In this document: positions 41,371 through 50,762 of the stretch, in pieces
Position numbering within the stretch: the first letter of the stretch is position 1
Layout: the number at the start of each line of letters is the position of its first letter
Source of the DNA: Gp1-AA122 sp036378535
Lineage (GTDB): Bacteria > Acidobacteriota > Terriglobia > Terriglobales > Acidobacteriaceae
Length of the DNA stretch: 64,000 nt
Direction of reading: 5' to 3'
Assembly: GCA_036378535.1 (NCBI GenBank)
Contig: DASUWH010000045.1
Span: forward strand, 202,019-266,018
The notes under the pieces: model-generated
The model's input: only the letters and a program-made list of their open reading frames with translations
What the model was told of the DNA's origin: nothing
Databases searched by the model: none
Translations under genes and position numbers: made by a program

Positions 41371-43284
41371 TCAGTTGCTGGCGCGGACAATCAGGACCAT
41401 GCCCGGGCGCAGGTTGGCGACCTTGCCGTTGTCCCGTTGGAGCGCGGAAACTGTTGTCTTATAAGAGGTTGCAATCGAAGTCAGGGTCTCGCCCTGTTTG
41501 ACTTTGTGGTGGACTACCTGGTTTTGAGCGACCGCGACTCGTCCGTTTTTGCGTTTCGATTTGGCCGCTGTGTGGGTTGCTTCCGCGGCCGAGGGACTGA
41601 TAGGCAGGCGCACGTAGACCACGCGCCTTCCACGCAGGCTATCGCCTTTGAGGTGATTCCAGCGCCGAACCATTTGCGGCGGTACGCCGAAGTTTGCCGC
41701 CACCGAAGTCACTGTATCGCCCTTCCTGATCCGGTAGGCCATCGCATGCCGCGAATACGTCGCCGGATCTTCCGAGAAAGCGTGCTTGCCCGGAGCGATC
41801 GGGATGATCAGCTTGGCATCGGAATCCAGTTCATTGCCGTCCAGGTTATTGGCCGCGCTAATCGCCTTCGCGGTTGTGCGATAACTGCGCGCTATCGACG
41901 CCAGCGTATCGCCGTTTTGAACCTTGTGGTAACGCCACCACACCCGCATGTCGGGAGGCACGGCAGCGATAGCGTCCAGATACCGATCTTTGCTTCCGGC
42001 GGGCAGATGCAACTCAAATTCCCGATCCTTCGGGGTGGTCATTCGCAGTAAGCTGGGATTCAGCTCCTGCAGATCGCTCACCGGCACGTCGATGCATTCT
42101 GCAACCAGCCGCAAATCGACTGGATAATCAATCTTCACCGTGTCAACCGGCACGGGTTTATCGGCGACAATGTCCTGCAAGCCATACTGCGCCGGATTTT
42201 TGGCCATGATGGTTACGGCCACGATGATGGGAACATAATTCCGGGTCTCGCGGGGCAGCACGTTGCGGCGATAGAGTTCCCAAAAATCGGCGTACCCGGT
42301 GCGCTTCACAGCACTCTGGACCGTTCCCGGACCGGAATTGTAGGCCGCCATGGCCAGATACCAGTCGCCGAACTGCTTATAGAGATCTTTCAGGTGGCGA
42401 GCTGCCGCTCGCGTCGATTTCTCCGGATCCTGGCGATCGTCTACCCACCAGCTACGCTGAAGACCATAACCGGATCCACGGCCGCCCATGAACTGCCACA
42501 TACCGCGCGCGCCGGCGCGAGATAATGCCAGGGGTTTAAACCCAGATTCCGCTTCCGCAAGGTAAATCAAATCCTGAGGCAGCCCCTGCTCCTTGAATGT
42601 CCTGCGGATCATGTCCTGATAACGTCCGGCGCGGGTCAGGGATTGCACCAGCAGGCCGCGGCCGTTGGTCGAGAAGTAATTGATATAGGCCGCCACCGTG
42701 TCGTTCATCACCAGAGGCAGATCGGAATGGGTCGCACTCACCTCTTCAGCCGCCTTGGCTTTAACATTCGGATCTACCGGAAAGGTGACTTCGTTTGCCT
42801 GATCGATGGGCGCCGGTTCGGATTTCTGTTCCGTGAACCCGTCGCCCTCCTGCAAGGCCGTCAATTCCAATCCATTGACGCCGTCGAGAAGTTTCTCAAA
42901 CTCTTTCTGCAGGCGCTCATCGGCGCTGATCTCGACCGGTCCTGACAACAGCAGGTTGAATGCATTGTCAAAATTCTGCTTGGCTGCTTCCAGGTGCCCC
43001 GCCTGGTAGTTCGCCTGGCCTGCCTGATATTCCTTTTCTACCTGCGCAATCAGCTCAGCAACAGCATCATTGGACGACTGTGATTTTGGGGCCGCGGGTT
43101 CGATAACCTGTGCAGGCTTCAGTTGCACGGCAGGCACATGAGCGGTGGAAGTCTTGGTTAAGGCAGGCGCCGTAGCTTGCGTGGGTGGCAGGAGGGCAGA
43201 AGGTTTGGCGGTTGAGCATGCGGTTGTCGCCAAAACCGCTGCGCCCAGGGGCGCGATCAGCAAATAGAGTTTTGTAAGTCTCAT
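41371..43284 (-). CDS. Membrane-bound lytic murein transglycosylase with three LysM domains (MltD type)
   Basis: Cleaves the peptidoglycan glycan strand to 1,6-anhydro-MurNAc. The protein is 637 aa. The lipobox is near TTACS (Cys23), so it is anchored in the envelope. A Pro/Ala/Ser linker and an alpha-helical region reach to about residue 180. The SLT domain has its catalytic Glu near residue 245 in LAEAESGFKPLALS, then RGMWQFMGGRGSGYGL and MAAYNSGPGTV. Three LysM modules follow: YHKVQNGDTLASIARSYRTT, YRIRKGDTVTSVAANFGVP and HHKVKQGETLTSIATSYKTT. Longer than E. coli MltD (452 aa) because of the N-terminal helical part. Monocistronic. Confidence 0.93.
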   Translation of the reverse strand: MRLTKLYLLIAPLGAAVLATTACSTAKPSALLPPTQATAPALTKTSTAHVPAVQLKPAQVIEPAAPKSQSSNDAVAELIAQVEKEYQAGQANYQAGHLEAAKQNFDNAFNLLLSGPVEISADERLQKEFEKLLDGVNGLELTALQEGDGFTEQKSEPAPIDQANEVTFPVDPNVKAKAAEEVSATHSDLPLVMNDTVAAYINYFSTNGRGLLVQSLTRAGRYQDMIRRTFKEQGLPQDLIYLAEAESGFKPLALSRAGARGMWQFMGGRGSGYGLQRSWWVDDRQDPEKSTRAAARHLKDLYKQFGDWYLAMAAYNSGPGTVQSAVKRTGYADFWELYRRNVLPRETRNYVPIIVAVTIMAKNPAQYGLQDIVADKPVPVDTVKIDYPVDLRLVAECIDVPVSDLQELNPSLLRMTTPKDREFELHLPAGSKDRYLDAIAAVPPDMRVWWRYHKVQNGDTLASIARSYRTTAKAISAANNLDGNELDSDAKLIIPIAPGKHAFSEDPATYSRHAMAYRIRKGDTVTSVAANFGVPPQMVRRWNHLKGDSLRGRRVVYVRLPISPSAAEATHTAAKSKRKNGRVAVAQNQVVHHKVKQGETLTSIATSYKTTVSALQRDNGKVANLRPGMVLIVRASN

Positions 43285-43534
43285 GCTTCTCTATAGTTAA
43301 CGCGACCCAATTCTGGCCGTCAGGTACTTACAGATGTCGGAATCGTACTCTCCGGTTGCCGCCACGGTCAATTCCTCGTAGGTACCCCAGTGCGTTACTT
43401 TGGGCATCTGTACCAGCAGGTTACCAATACCCCATGTACGGACGGCCACCGCCGTCTGCAAGCTTTTCGAACGGCCGAAGCACCCCTTCCTCCCTGACTG
43501 AATCCCTTTCCCGGCGGCTATAATCCAAGGCTCC

Positions 43535-44503
43535 ATGAAAGCCATTCAAGTCAGCGCGCCCGGCGGGCCGGAGGTCATGCAGCTTGTCGACCTGCCGGTT
43601 CCGACTCCCAAACCAAACGAAGCGGTCGTCAAGATCGCCGCTGCCGGTGTCAACTTCATTGACGTATACAACCGCGAGGGACGCTACAAAGTCCCGCTGC
43701 CATTCATCCTTGGCCAGGAAGCCGCCGGAAACATTACCGCAGTGGGCTCGGACGTGAAGAATGTAAAGCCCGGCGACCGGGTGGCCTACACCAGCATTCT
43801 TGGCGCGTATGCCGAATATGCGTCCGTCCCCGCCGATCGCCTCGTAAAAATTCCGGATGGCGTTTCCGATCAGCAGGCTGCCGCCGCCATGCTGCAGGGC
43901 ATGACCGCCCATTATCTGTCCCATGACACCTTTCCCCTGAAGAAGGGCCAGACGGCCCTGGTCCATGCTGCAGCCGGCGGCGTCGGCCTGCTGCTGGTGC
44001 AGATGGCGCACAATCTCGCCGCCCGCGTGATCGGAACTGTTTCAACTCCGGAAAAAGCCAAACTCGCCCGTGACGCTGGCGCGGACGAAATCATCCTCTA
44101 CACGCAAACCGACTTCGAGTCCGAGACGAAACGCCTTACCGGAGGGAAAGGCGTCAACGTGGTCTACGATTCGGTCGGCAAGACCACTTTCGAGAAAGGC
44201 CTGAACGTACTCCTGCCTCGCGGGATGATGGTTCTGTTCGGCGGCTCCAGCGGCCCAGTACCTCCACTTGACCCTCTGATACTGACGCAGAAAGGCTCGC
44301 TATTCCTGACGCGCCCGTCGCTGGGTCACTACATCATCGCGGCGGAAGAATTGCAGGCCCGTGCCAGCGCGGTAATGAACATGATCAAAACAGGCAAACT
44401 AAAGCTACGCATAGAACACATCTACCGCCTGTCGGAAGCGCAGCAGGCGCATCGCGATCTGGAGAGTCGTAAAACAACCGGCAAACTGCTGTTAATACCC
44501 TGA
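43535..44503 (+). CDS. NADPH:quinone oxidoreductase (zeta-crystallin type)
   Basis: One-electron or two-electron quinone reductase of the MDR superfamily without zinc. The protein is 322 aa, full length. N-terminal GroES-like part: MKAIQVSAPGGPEVMQLVDL and AGVNFIDVYNREGRY. Nucleotide-binding motif AAAGGVGLLLVQMA near residue 145, then TVSTPEKAKLARDAGAD and NVVYDSVGKTTFEKGL. C-terminal IYRLSEAQQAHRDLESRKTTG is the usual Qor ending. Monocistronic; convergent with the flavin-binding protein gene across a dispersed repeat. Confidence 0.93.
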   Translation: MKAIQVSAPGGPEVMQLVDLPVPTPKPNEAVVKIAAAGVNFIDVYNREGRYKVPLPFILGQEAAGNITAVGSDVKNVKPGDRVAYTSILGAYAEYASVPADRLVKIPDGVSDQQAAAAMLQGMTAHYLSHDTFPLKKGQTALVHAAAGGVGLLLVQMAHNLAARVIGTVSTPEKAKLARDAGADEIILYTQTDFESETKRLTGGKGVNVVYDSVGKTTFEKGLNVLLPRGMMVLFGGSSGPVPPLDPLILTQKGSLFLTRPSLGHYIIAAEELQARASAVMNMIKTGKLKLRIEHIYRLSEAQQAHRDLESRKTTGKLLLIP

Positions 44504-44507
44504 CCGT

Positions 44508-44566
44508 GTCGTCCCGAGCGAAGTCGAGAGCCTGCCCCGAGCGAAGCCGAGGGGGACCTTGTGTTT
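44508..44566 (+). repeat. Dispersed repeat, TGTCATCC family
   Basis: GTGTCGTCCCGAGCGAAGTC, then CCCCGAGCGAAGCCGAGGGGGACCTTGTG: two overlapping units after the quinone oxidoreductase stop. Confidence 0.7.
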
Positions 44567-44582
44567 GCTTGGTGGTGCTCGC

Positions 44583-45242
44583 TTACTGCCGCGTGCGCGA
44601 ATAGCTCCGCGCATATTCCGGAACGGTCGGAACCACCAGCCTTTCGTCGGGAGTCGGCTGGCCCGCTAAGTTGTTCAGCGGAATGACTCCTGCCCACACC
44701 GGAAAGGCATAGTCGTCTTCATCGTCGATCGGCGGTCCGGTCCTGACCTTGGCTGAGAATTCCTCGATTGGCAGCCGCAGCACCGTTGTTGCCTTCAACT
44801 CTTTTTCGTTCGGCCGGCGCGCTTCCGCCCACCTTCCCGGAATAATGTGTTCGGAGAGCACGTGCAAGGCACTTAATTTTTCTTCGGGATCCTCCACCAT
44901 TTTCGCCGTCCCCAACACGACCACCGACCGGTAGTTCATGGAGTGATTGAATACCGAGCGCGCCAGCACCAGCCCGTCGAGCATCGTTACGGTGAAGCAG
45001 ACCGGCACGCCTGAGCTTAGCTGCCGCAGCATACGGCTGGCTGCGGAGCCGTGAATGTAGAGCTTGTCTCCAGATCGGCCATAAGAAGTCGGGATCACAT
45101 ACGGCTGTCCCTCAACGCTAAACCCGAGATGACAAATGAATCCCTCGTCCAGAATCCTGTAAACCGTCGCCCGGTCGTAAACGGCCCGTTGCGGCTCGCG
45201 CACTACGCGCGTCCGCCCTGTCGGCGTGTAAGACTCGGCCAT
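44583..45242 (-). CDS. Pyridoxamine 5'-phosphate oxidase-like flavin-binding protein
   Basis: 219 aa from 45242, where MAESYTPTGRTRVVREPQRA starts a normal family N-terminus; 18 more upstream codons are unlikely. Split-barrel fold: GFICHLGFSVEGQPYVIPTS, DKLYIHGSAASRMLRQL, VFNHSMNYRSVVVLGTAKMV. This group includes NimA-type nitroimidazole reductases and other FMN-binding proteins. The His in YIHGSAASR is the usual cofactor-near residue. Substrate unknown. The segment upstream of its 5' end contains the hairpin repeat at 45301. Confidence 0.85.
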   Translation of the reverse strand: MAESYTPTGRTRVVREPQRAVYDRATVYRILDEGFICHLGFSVEGQPYVIPTSYGRSGDKLYIHGSAASRMLRQLSSGVPVCFTVTMLDGLVLARSVFNHSMNYRSVVVLGTAKMVEDPEEKLSALHVLSEHIIPGRWAEARRPNEKELKATTVLRLPIEEFSAKVRTGPPIDDEDDYAFPVWAGVIPLNNLAGQPTPDERLVVPTVPEYARSYSRTRQ

Positions 45243-45300
45243 TTTGATTGTTCTCCGCTGTCGTGAAGGATGAAAGAGATTAGATGGTAACAGCAAAATC

Positions 45301-45336
45301 CCCCACCCTACGAAAACCGCGTAGGGTGGGGCACCC
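45301..45336 (+). repeat. Hairpin repeat with AAAACCG loop, intergenic
   Basis: Perfect 12-bp stem CCCCACCCTACG / CGTAGGGTGGGG, loop AAAACCG (45313-45319), tail GGGGCACCC. Lies 13 bp beyond the receptor stop codon. Confidence 0.85.
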
Positions 45337-45348
45337 TTTGGAATCCGG

Positions 45349-48300
45349 TTACCAATTCAGCTTCATCGAGAACTGGAACTGGCGCGGATCGTACGCCGCC
45401 GTGGCTTGCCCGGCGTTCGTGAACAGTGGACTGACGGCCGACACGTTATAACGGTTGGCAATGTTGAAGATGTCTGCCATCAGGTCCATGTTGACGCGCT
45501 CACCGAAGTAAATCCGGCGTCCCACGCGCATGTCGCTAAATGCGGTCCAAGGCGTAGTGCCGGCATTGCGCGCCAGGTTGCCATCCAGAGAGAGCAGGGT
45601 TCCGTTGAAATCGGCCGGGCAGACCTCCTGCAACACTCCGGTAGGGGAGAATTTCGAGGGCACAGCCGGAAATCCCAGCCCGCAATTCGGGTTCACAAAG
45701 GTGTTGGGGCGACCGGTCAAAGCCGAGAGCTGCAGGTTGTCGCCATTGCCGGTCACGATATTAAATGGCCGTCCTGAAGCAATTTCGACGATGGGAGCGA
45801 ACGTCCAGTTGCTGGCCAGCTTTCCTCCAAATCCGCTGCCCAGCTTGCCGGTCTGATACACGCCGCTGAACACAAACCGATGCCGCTGATCGAAGGTGGA
45901 ATTGGCGCGGTCCAGCATCGGATAGAAACTGTCCTGCGGCGTAGTAGTGGATTGCAGGTCGGTCGAATCGTCGATGGCATGCGACCACGTATACGACGCC
46001 AGGAACTCGTAATGGCTGCCGAAGCGCTTGCGCAGGTTGCTCGTTAGGGCGTGATAGACCGAACTGCCATTCGAGTAGTTCGCGTCCATGTCCCCGAAGG
46101 GAACGCAGCCAGCCAAGGTAGTCAGATCGCAATTGGCGTTCAGGCCGTAAAGGCCCTGCACCGCCTTCAGCACCGCAAGAACACACGGTGCTGTGGTTGG
46201 ATCTTTCAACAAGGGGATGGCAATCGACGCATTGACGCCGGAAGGCCGGAAGAAGTTGGTAAGCGCTGCTGGGACGAAGGGCCCGAGAGGACCGGATCCG
46301 CAACCGGTCACGGTGAACGGGTTTTGCGTGGGAGATGCCTGCCCAGCAGCAGCCGCAGCGGCCAGATTGCGAATCATCAAATCGCCGCGCACGGGGTTGG
46401 CATTGATGGGCCGGTTCAGGTGCCGTCCGCCATTAAAGTTATAGGCAACACTCAGAGCGTATCCGCGGCCGAGATCGCGCTCCACGGTCAAGTTGGCCTG
46501 CTGGGAATAGGCGTATACGAAGTTCTTGGACTGCGGATACCCGAATGGCTGAAAGGCCAAAGGCATGAAGCTCGAGGGGTTGAGATAATTCTGATTCAGG
46601 AAAATCGATTGCGGAAAATTCAGCGCCTGGAATCTCTGCTGGTCCGGCTGATATCCCAGCGCGCTGGTGACGGCCGGGTTGATCGATGCCGCGCACAGAT
46701 TTGACGGCACATTGATCGGCAGACCCTGGAAAATGGAAACCGAGTTTAAGTTCGTCGGCTGCCCGGCACCACCACAGCTGCCGGGACCAAACGCCAGCTG
46801 TCCGCTGGTCGATCCATCCGACGCATCTCCCAAAAAGTACAAGCCTAGCAGCGGGTGGTCGTAGAACAGGCCATACGAGGCGCGCACCACTGTCTTGCCA
46901 TCGCCGTTCGGATCCCATGCTACGCCTAGCCGAGGCTGGAAGTTGTTGGTGTCGGTCTGAATCCCCTTCTGCAATCCCAAAACGTTGTAGCCGGCTTGCG
47001 CCAAAGCGCTAGGGGGCTTAAATTTCGGTGGAATCTCGACGTCGTAGCGCACTCCGTAGTTCAAGGTAACTCTCGAATTGATCCGCCAGGAATCCTGCCA
47101 GAAGACACCGATGGGCTTGTTGCTGAACGAGTCGCTGGGACTGCCCAGGCCTTGCACAAACGAGCCTGGCAGACCGGCCCCGTAGGCCTGCACCGCGTTC
47201 AGGCTCGGGAACGACAGTCCCGGAATTGCAAAACCCAGGTCAGCCGCATTGAAAGATCCAAAATCGTAAACCCCGCCATAGTTGACCGTGAAAATAGCTT
47301 TTAACGGCAAGTAGTTAAAATCTGCTCCAAACTTCGTATCGTGGCGGCCGATGGTCCAGGAGAAATTGTCCGTTACCTGGTACCGCTGCTCGGTGCGCTG
47401 GATAAAGGAATACGGCTCGCGTCCGAAATACGCGAATCCGGTTATGTTGATCGCCGGATCGGCCCCACCCGGAATGGCCGTGTTGTAGAAGTACGACAGT
47501 CCGCGGCGCGCATATTGGAAGCGGAATTCATTCACCTTATTGCTGCCGAGGGTCCAGCTGTCCTGCACTGTCCCAGTGACGTCGCGATAGGTCTGCTCCG
47601 AAGTACGCGAGTAGGCATTCTGTCCGAAGGGCTGATCTTGTCCATTCACCTCGATTCCGGTGACCGTACTCGGGCTCACATTGGCACGCAGCATGAGCCG
47701 GTTGCTGGTGGTGATGTTGTGATCCAGCCGGAGTGAATAGAGACTCGTGCCTTCGAAAACCGGGAAGTTTCCCATCTGCGATGACAAGGTCTGAAAGCTG
47801 GCGGGCACGAAGCACGGCCCAGGAGGGAGACATTGCTGGGTTGCAAATGCGCTCCATTTTGATAGCAGACCACCACTGACAAAACCAGCTAATCCGGCGG
47901 GCCAGGTGCCATTGACCGCCATTCCCGACGATGCACCGGCCAGCAGCGCGTATTGTCCGACGGCTTGGGCGACGGCCGGGCTTAATTTCTCGAGCCCCAC
48001 CGTCGTCGGGCTCGTCAGAAATCCGATTTGCTCGGGCGTAAGTTGCATGGTCCCGAACGGCAATCCAACCAGAGTTGTATCAAACGGCGCCAACCCGAAA
48101 TTCCCCTGCCCGATGCTGGAAAATCCCGTCTCGTGCCGCCGCGTTACTTCGTAGGAAAAGTAGTAGTAAGTCTTGTCTTTCTTGATCGGCCCGCCAAACG
48201 CCGCCCCCGCCTGCACGCGCGTGTAAGCCGGGTTACGAACGGTGCTGAAGGGATTCACTGCCTGGAAATTTCGATTGCGGATGTAGCCGAACACGTCGCC

Positions 48301-49047
48301 GTGAAATTCATTCGATCCGGAGCGGGTAATGATGTTGACCACACCCCCCGACGCGCGTCCGTACTCCGCCGCGTAATTATTGGTGATGATCTGAAACTCC
48401 TGCACCGCCTCCTGCGAAACCGTGGACCGAACCCCGTTGACCGAGTTGTCCGTGGCATCGGTGCCGTCGACGTTCACCAGATTGGAGCGGGCACGCTGGC
48501 CGCTCATGTTGAGGCCTGAAGTGGGAGCCGCACCGGTATTGGGCGCGTTGTCGCGGACTACCTGCGAATCCGTCAGGGTGAAATTGATGTAGTTGCGGCC
48601 ATTGATAGGCAGATTGTCAATGCGCTTCTGTTCGATGGTATCCGTGGACGACGTGCGCGAGGTTTCCACCACCTCCGCTTCCGAGCTCACATTGACCACG
48701 GTCTCGCCGCCGCTCACCTGCAGGGTCACGGGCAAGTCTGCCACTTGGCCCACGGTGATGGTCTGATCCTCATAGACTGCCTTGGAGAATCCGCCTGCGG
48801 TTACGGTCACCATGTACCTGCCGGGCACGAGCGCGACGAAGCGATATTCGCCATCCGAGTTCTGGACCGTAGAACGCGCGACGCCTTTGGCCTGATCAAT
48901 TACAGTCACCGTCGCATCGGTGACCATCTTGCCCGCCGGATCTTTGACCGACACGTGCAAGTCGCCGGTCGCCGCACCTTGCCCGAAAGCGATGGCGCTC
49001 AAAGCGAGAATGGCCAGCAGCAGGGATACCCGTTTCATGGACTTCAT
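45349..49047 (-). CDS. TonB-dependent receptor, Oar-like with carboxypeptidase-regulatory domain
   Basis: Outer-membrane receptor, 1232 aa from 49047: AAGGAG lies 7 nt upstream, and MKSMKRVSLLLAILAL starts a signal peptide cleaved near FGQ. Residues about 25-110 are a CarboxypepD_reg-like beta domain (GDLHVSVKDPAGKMVTDATV, YMVTVTAGGFSKAVYEDQTI). The plug domain follows (about 130-250: QKRIDNLPINGRNYINFTLT, TDNSVNGVRSTVSQEAVQEF, NNYAAEYGRASGGVVNIITR). A barrel of about 950 residues ends in FQFSMKLNW with an aromatic terminus. Such receptors are very numerous in acidobacteria and are thought to import oligosaccharides or other large ligands. No classic TonB box is identified. Confidence 0.9.
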   Translation of the reverse strand: MKSMKRVSLLLAILALSAIAFGQGAATGDLHVSVKDPAGKMVTDATVTVIDQAKGVARSTVQNSDGEYRFVALVPGRYMVTVTAGGFSKAVYEDQTITVGQVADLPVTLQVSGGETVVNVSSEAEVVETSRTSSTDTIEQKRIDNLPINGRNYINFTLTDSQVVRDNAPNTGAAPTSGLNMSGQRARSNLVNVDGTDATDNSVNGVRSTVSQEAVQEFQIITNNYAAEYGRASGGVVNIITRSGSNEFHGDVFGYIRNRNFQAVNPFSTVRNPAYTRVQAGAAFGGPIKKDKTYYYFSYEVTRRHETGFSSIGQGNFGLAPFDTTLVGLPFGTMQLTPEQIGFLTSPTTVGLEKLSPAVAQAVGQYALLAGASSGMAVNGTWPAGLAGFVSGGLLSKWSAFATQQCLPPGPCFVPASFQTLSSQMGNFPVFEGTSLYSLRLDHNITTSNRLMLRANVSPSTVTGIEVNGQDQPFGQNAYSRTSEQTYRDVTGTVQDSWTLGSNKVNEFRFQYARRGLSYFYNTAIPGGADPAINITGFAYFGREPYSFIQRTEQRYQVTDNFSWTIGRHDTKFGADFNYLPLKAIFTVNYGGVYDFGSFNAADLGFAIPGLSFPSLNAVQAYGAGLPGSFVQGLGSPSDSFSNKPIGVFWQDSWRINSRVTLNYGVRYDVEIPPKFKPPSALAQAGYNVLGLQKGIQTDTNNFQPRLGVAWDPNGDGKTVVRASYGLFYDHPLLGLYFLGDASDGSTSGQLAFGPGSCGGAGQPTNLNSVSIFQGLPINVPSNLCAASINPAVTSALGYQPDQQRFQALNFPQSIFLNQNYLNPSSFMPLAFQPFGYPQSKNFVYAYSQQANLTVERDLGRGYALSVAYNFNGGRHLNRPINANPVRGDLMIRNLAAAAAAGQASPTQNPFTVTGCGSGPLGPFVPAALTNFFRPSGVNASIAIPLLKDPTTAPCVLAVLKAVQGLYGLNANCDLTTLAGCVPFGDMDANYSNGSSVYHALTSNLRKRFGSHYEFLASYTWSHAIDDSTDLQSTTTPQDSFYPMLDRANSTFDQRHRFVFSGVYQTGKLGSGFGGKLASNWTFAPIVEIASGRPFNIVTGNGDNLQLSALTGRPNTFVNPNCGLGFPAVPSKFSPTGVLQEVCPADFNGTLLSLDGNLARNAGTTPWTAFSDMRVGRRIYFGERVNMDLMADIFNIANRYNVSAVSPLFTNAGQATAAYDPRQFQFSMKLNW

Positions 49048-49231
49048 AAGAATCTCCTTGCGGAAGAATGGTCCGGCGTGAACGAGACAGCCGGGCGCGA
49101 AGACGCGCCGCTCGCAGGCTCCCGGACGGCAATCTAGGCAAATCATCGATGTGGCAGGCTGGTTCGGCTGGTTTTTACATCACCTGAGCCGCGAACGCAA
49201 GCTAAATAGATGGCAACGAACAGCTTTGATT

Positions 49232-49642
49232 AGCCGGACCTTCCATTTTCGGAAGATTTCAAAGTCAATCGGACTCTGTCATCTCGAGCGAGGGCGGAAG
49301 CTTGAGTCGAGAGACCTGTGTTTTGTTGGCTAGTCGTTAGTCGTCAGTCGTTAGTCGTTAGTTAGAAAAACCCAGCACGCTTTTGAGCCAGACCTTCCAC
49401 TTTCGGAAGGTTCAACGTCAATCTAACTCTGTCATCTCGAGCGAGGGCGAAGCTCGAGTCGAGAGACCCGTGTTTGTCGGCTAGTCTTTAGTCTTTAGTC
49501 GTTAGTCGTTAGTTAGAAAAACCCAGCACGCATTTGAGCCAGATCTTCCACTTTTGGAATGTTCAACGTCAATCTAACTCTGTCATCTCGAGCGAGGGCG
49601 GAAGCCCGATTCGAGAGACCTTGTGTTTGTCGCTGGTCGCTT
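49232..49642. repeat. Three tandem copies of a 151-154-bp unit
   Basis: Copies start at about 49232, 49386 and 49537. Each contains AGCC(A/G)GA(C/T)CTTCCA, a small hairpin (ACCTTCC-ACTTTC-GGAAGGT in copy 2), CTCTGTCATCTCGAGCGAGG (a TGTCATCC-family unit), iterated GTCGTTAGTCG units and, in copies 1 and 2, GTTAGAAAAACCCAGCACGC. Copy 3 is incomplete and abuts the isoaspartyl-peptidase stop. The array fills the gap upstream of the receptor gene. Confidence 0.85.
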
Positions 49643-50560
49643 CTACGTCTCGTTCCGCTGTATTCCCGATTCTTCTCGCCCCGCCTGCCGAACCGCCCAG
49701 GCCATGCGCGGAGTGTTATGTGCAATCCCGAAACGCCCCTCCGGATCGAGAAGAATGATTCCCCCATGCCCTTGCACGCGCTCTTCGAGATGGGAGATGG
49801 CCTCCTTGGCCACCCACTCGGGCACGCTTCCGGATCTAACCCGGTCGGTGGACCACTTGGCCAGCACCAGCTTCATGATCGGTTCGCCCCATCCGGTAGT
49901 CGAAGCTGCGGCGCTCTCGTTGTCAGCGTAGCAGCCGCATCCGATCAACGACGAGTCGCCCAGCCGGCCCGGAGCTTTGTTAAGCGTGCCCCCGGTCGAG
50001 GTAGCAGCCGCGATATTCCCCCCTCGATCCAGCGCCACCGCGCCCACCGTGTCCACCGAAGTCTCCGCGGCGAAAATGTTCGGCTTCTCTTGCCCGTGCG
50101 CCTGGAACTCGCGCAGGCGTTCCACCTCGCGAGAAATGATCAAATCCTCATTCCGGCAAAGCGCAATGCCGTGCTCGCGCGCAAATCGCTCGGCTCCTTC
50201 GCCGACGAAATAAACATGCGGGCTCTCGCTCAAAATCTTGCGGGCCGCGCGAATCGGATTGGCAATGTGCTCCACGCAACCGACGCCTCCAGCGCGCAGA
50301 GTGGAACCTTCCATGATCAAGGCATCAAGCTGGACTCTCCCGTCGCGATTCAGGAAGCTGCCGCGCCCGGCGTCGAAGGTCTCATCATCTTCCATCACCA
50401 CCACAGCTTCTTCCACTGCGTCCAGCGCCGAACCTCCGCGCTCCAGCACGCGCCACCCGACATCGGCCGCGTTGCGCACCCCCCTGAGATGCGCTTCGAC
50501 CATATCGTCGGGAATGGCCCAGGCGCCACCGTGAACTACCAGGACAGGATTTGTCGGCAA
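49643..50560 (-). CDS. Isoaspartyl peptidase / L-asparaginase (Ntn hydrolase)
   Basis: 305 aa precursor that self-cleaves before a Thr to form two subunits. Motifs: VLVVHGGAWAIPDDM at the N-terminus, GRGSFLNRDGRVQLDA, and DTVGAVALDRGGNIAAATST, where the Thr of DTVG is the nucleophile (about residue 170). The TSTGGTLNK segment then binds substrate. It cleaves isoaspartyl dipeptides or asparagine; cytoplasmic (no signal). The last about 15 residues (AWAVRQAGREESG...) run close to the tandem repeat array and may be repeat-derived. Monocistronic. Confidence 0.92.
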   Translation of the reverse strand: MPTNPVLVVHGGAWAIPDDMVEAHLRGVRNAADVGWRVLERGGSALDAVEEAVVVMEDDETFDAGRGSFLNRDGRVQLDALIMEGSTLRAGGVGCVEHIANPIRAARKILSESPHVYFVGEGAERFAREHGIALCRNEDLIISREVERLREFQAHGQEKPNIFAAETSVDTVGAVALDRGGNIAAATSTGGTLNKAPGRLGDSSLIGCGCYADNESAAASTTGWGEPIMKLVLAKWSTDRVRSGSVPEWVAKEAISHLEERVQGHGGIILLDPEGRFGIAHNTPRMAWAVRQAGREESGIQRNET

Positions 50561-50605
50561 AGAGGGTCCCCGTCGTGAGATGAGAAGACTCGATAGTGTA
50601 GCAGG

Positions 50606-50722
50606 GTGATTAGTCGTCGGTCGTCAGTCGTCAGCGGCTATACCAAATCAGTCATGCCGACCGAGGGCGTTAGCCCGAGTGGAGAGCCTGCCCCGAGCGG
50701 AGCCGAGGGAACCTTGTGTTCC
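50606..50722 (+). repeat. GTCGTCAGTC iterations plus a TGTCATCC-family repeat
   Basis: 50611-50635 holds iterated TCGTCGGTCGTCAGTCGTCA units; 50650-50722 is TCATGCCGACCGAGGGCG... with two overlapping units ending GGGAACCTTGTG. The same pairing of these two repeat types occurs at 49330-49480 and 61551-61623. Confidence 0.7.
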
Positions 50723-50762
50723 TCTTCCCGGATTACAGAGCTTGGGAGACTGGGGCGTCCAG

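Noticed and set aside
41089..41464. Plus-strand frames of 84 and 98 codons before the transglycosylase gene
   Set aside because: No SD, no conserved pattern, and they run into the opposite-strand mltD coding region.
44583..45296. Longer start of the flavin-binding protein (18 extra codons)
   Set aside because: The extra segment is not family-like; MAESYTPTGR matches the usual beginning.
49232..49642. Tandem repeats considered as a CRISPR array
   Set aside because: Units of about 150 bp are contiguous and diverged, with no 20-40-bp repeats separated by unique spacers, and no cas genes.
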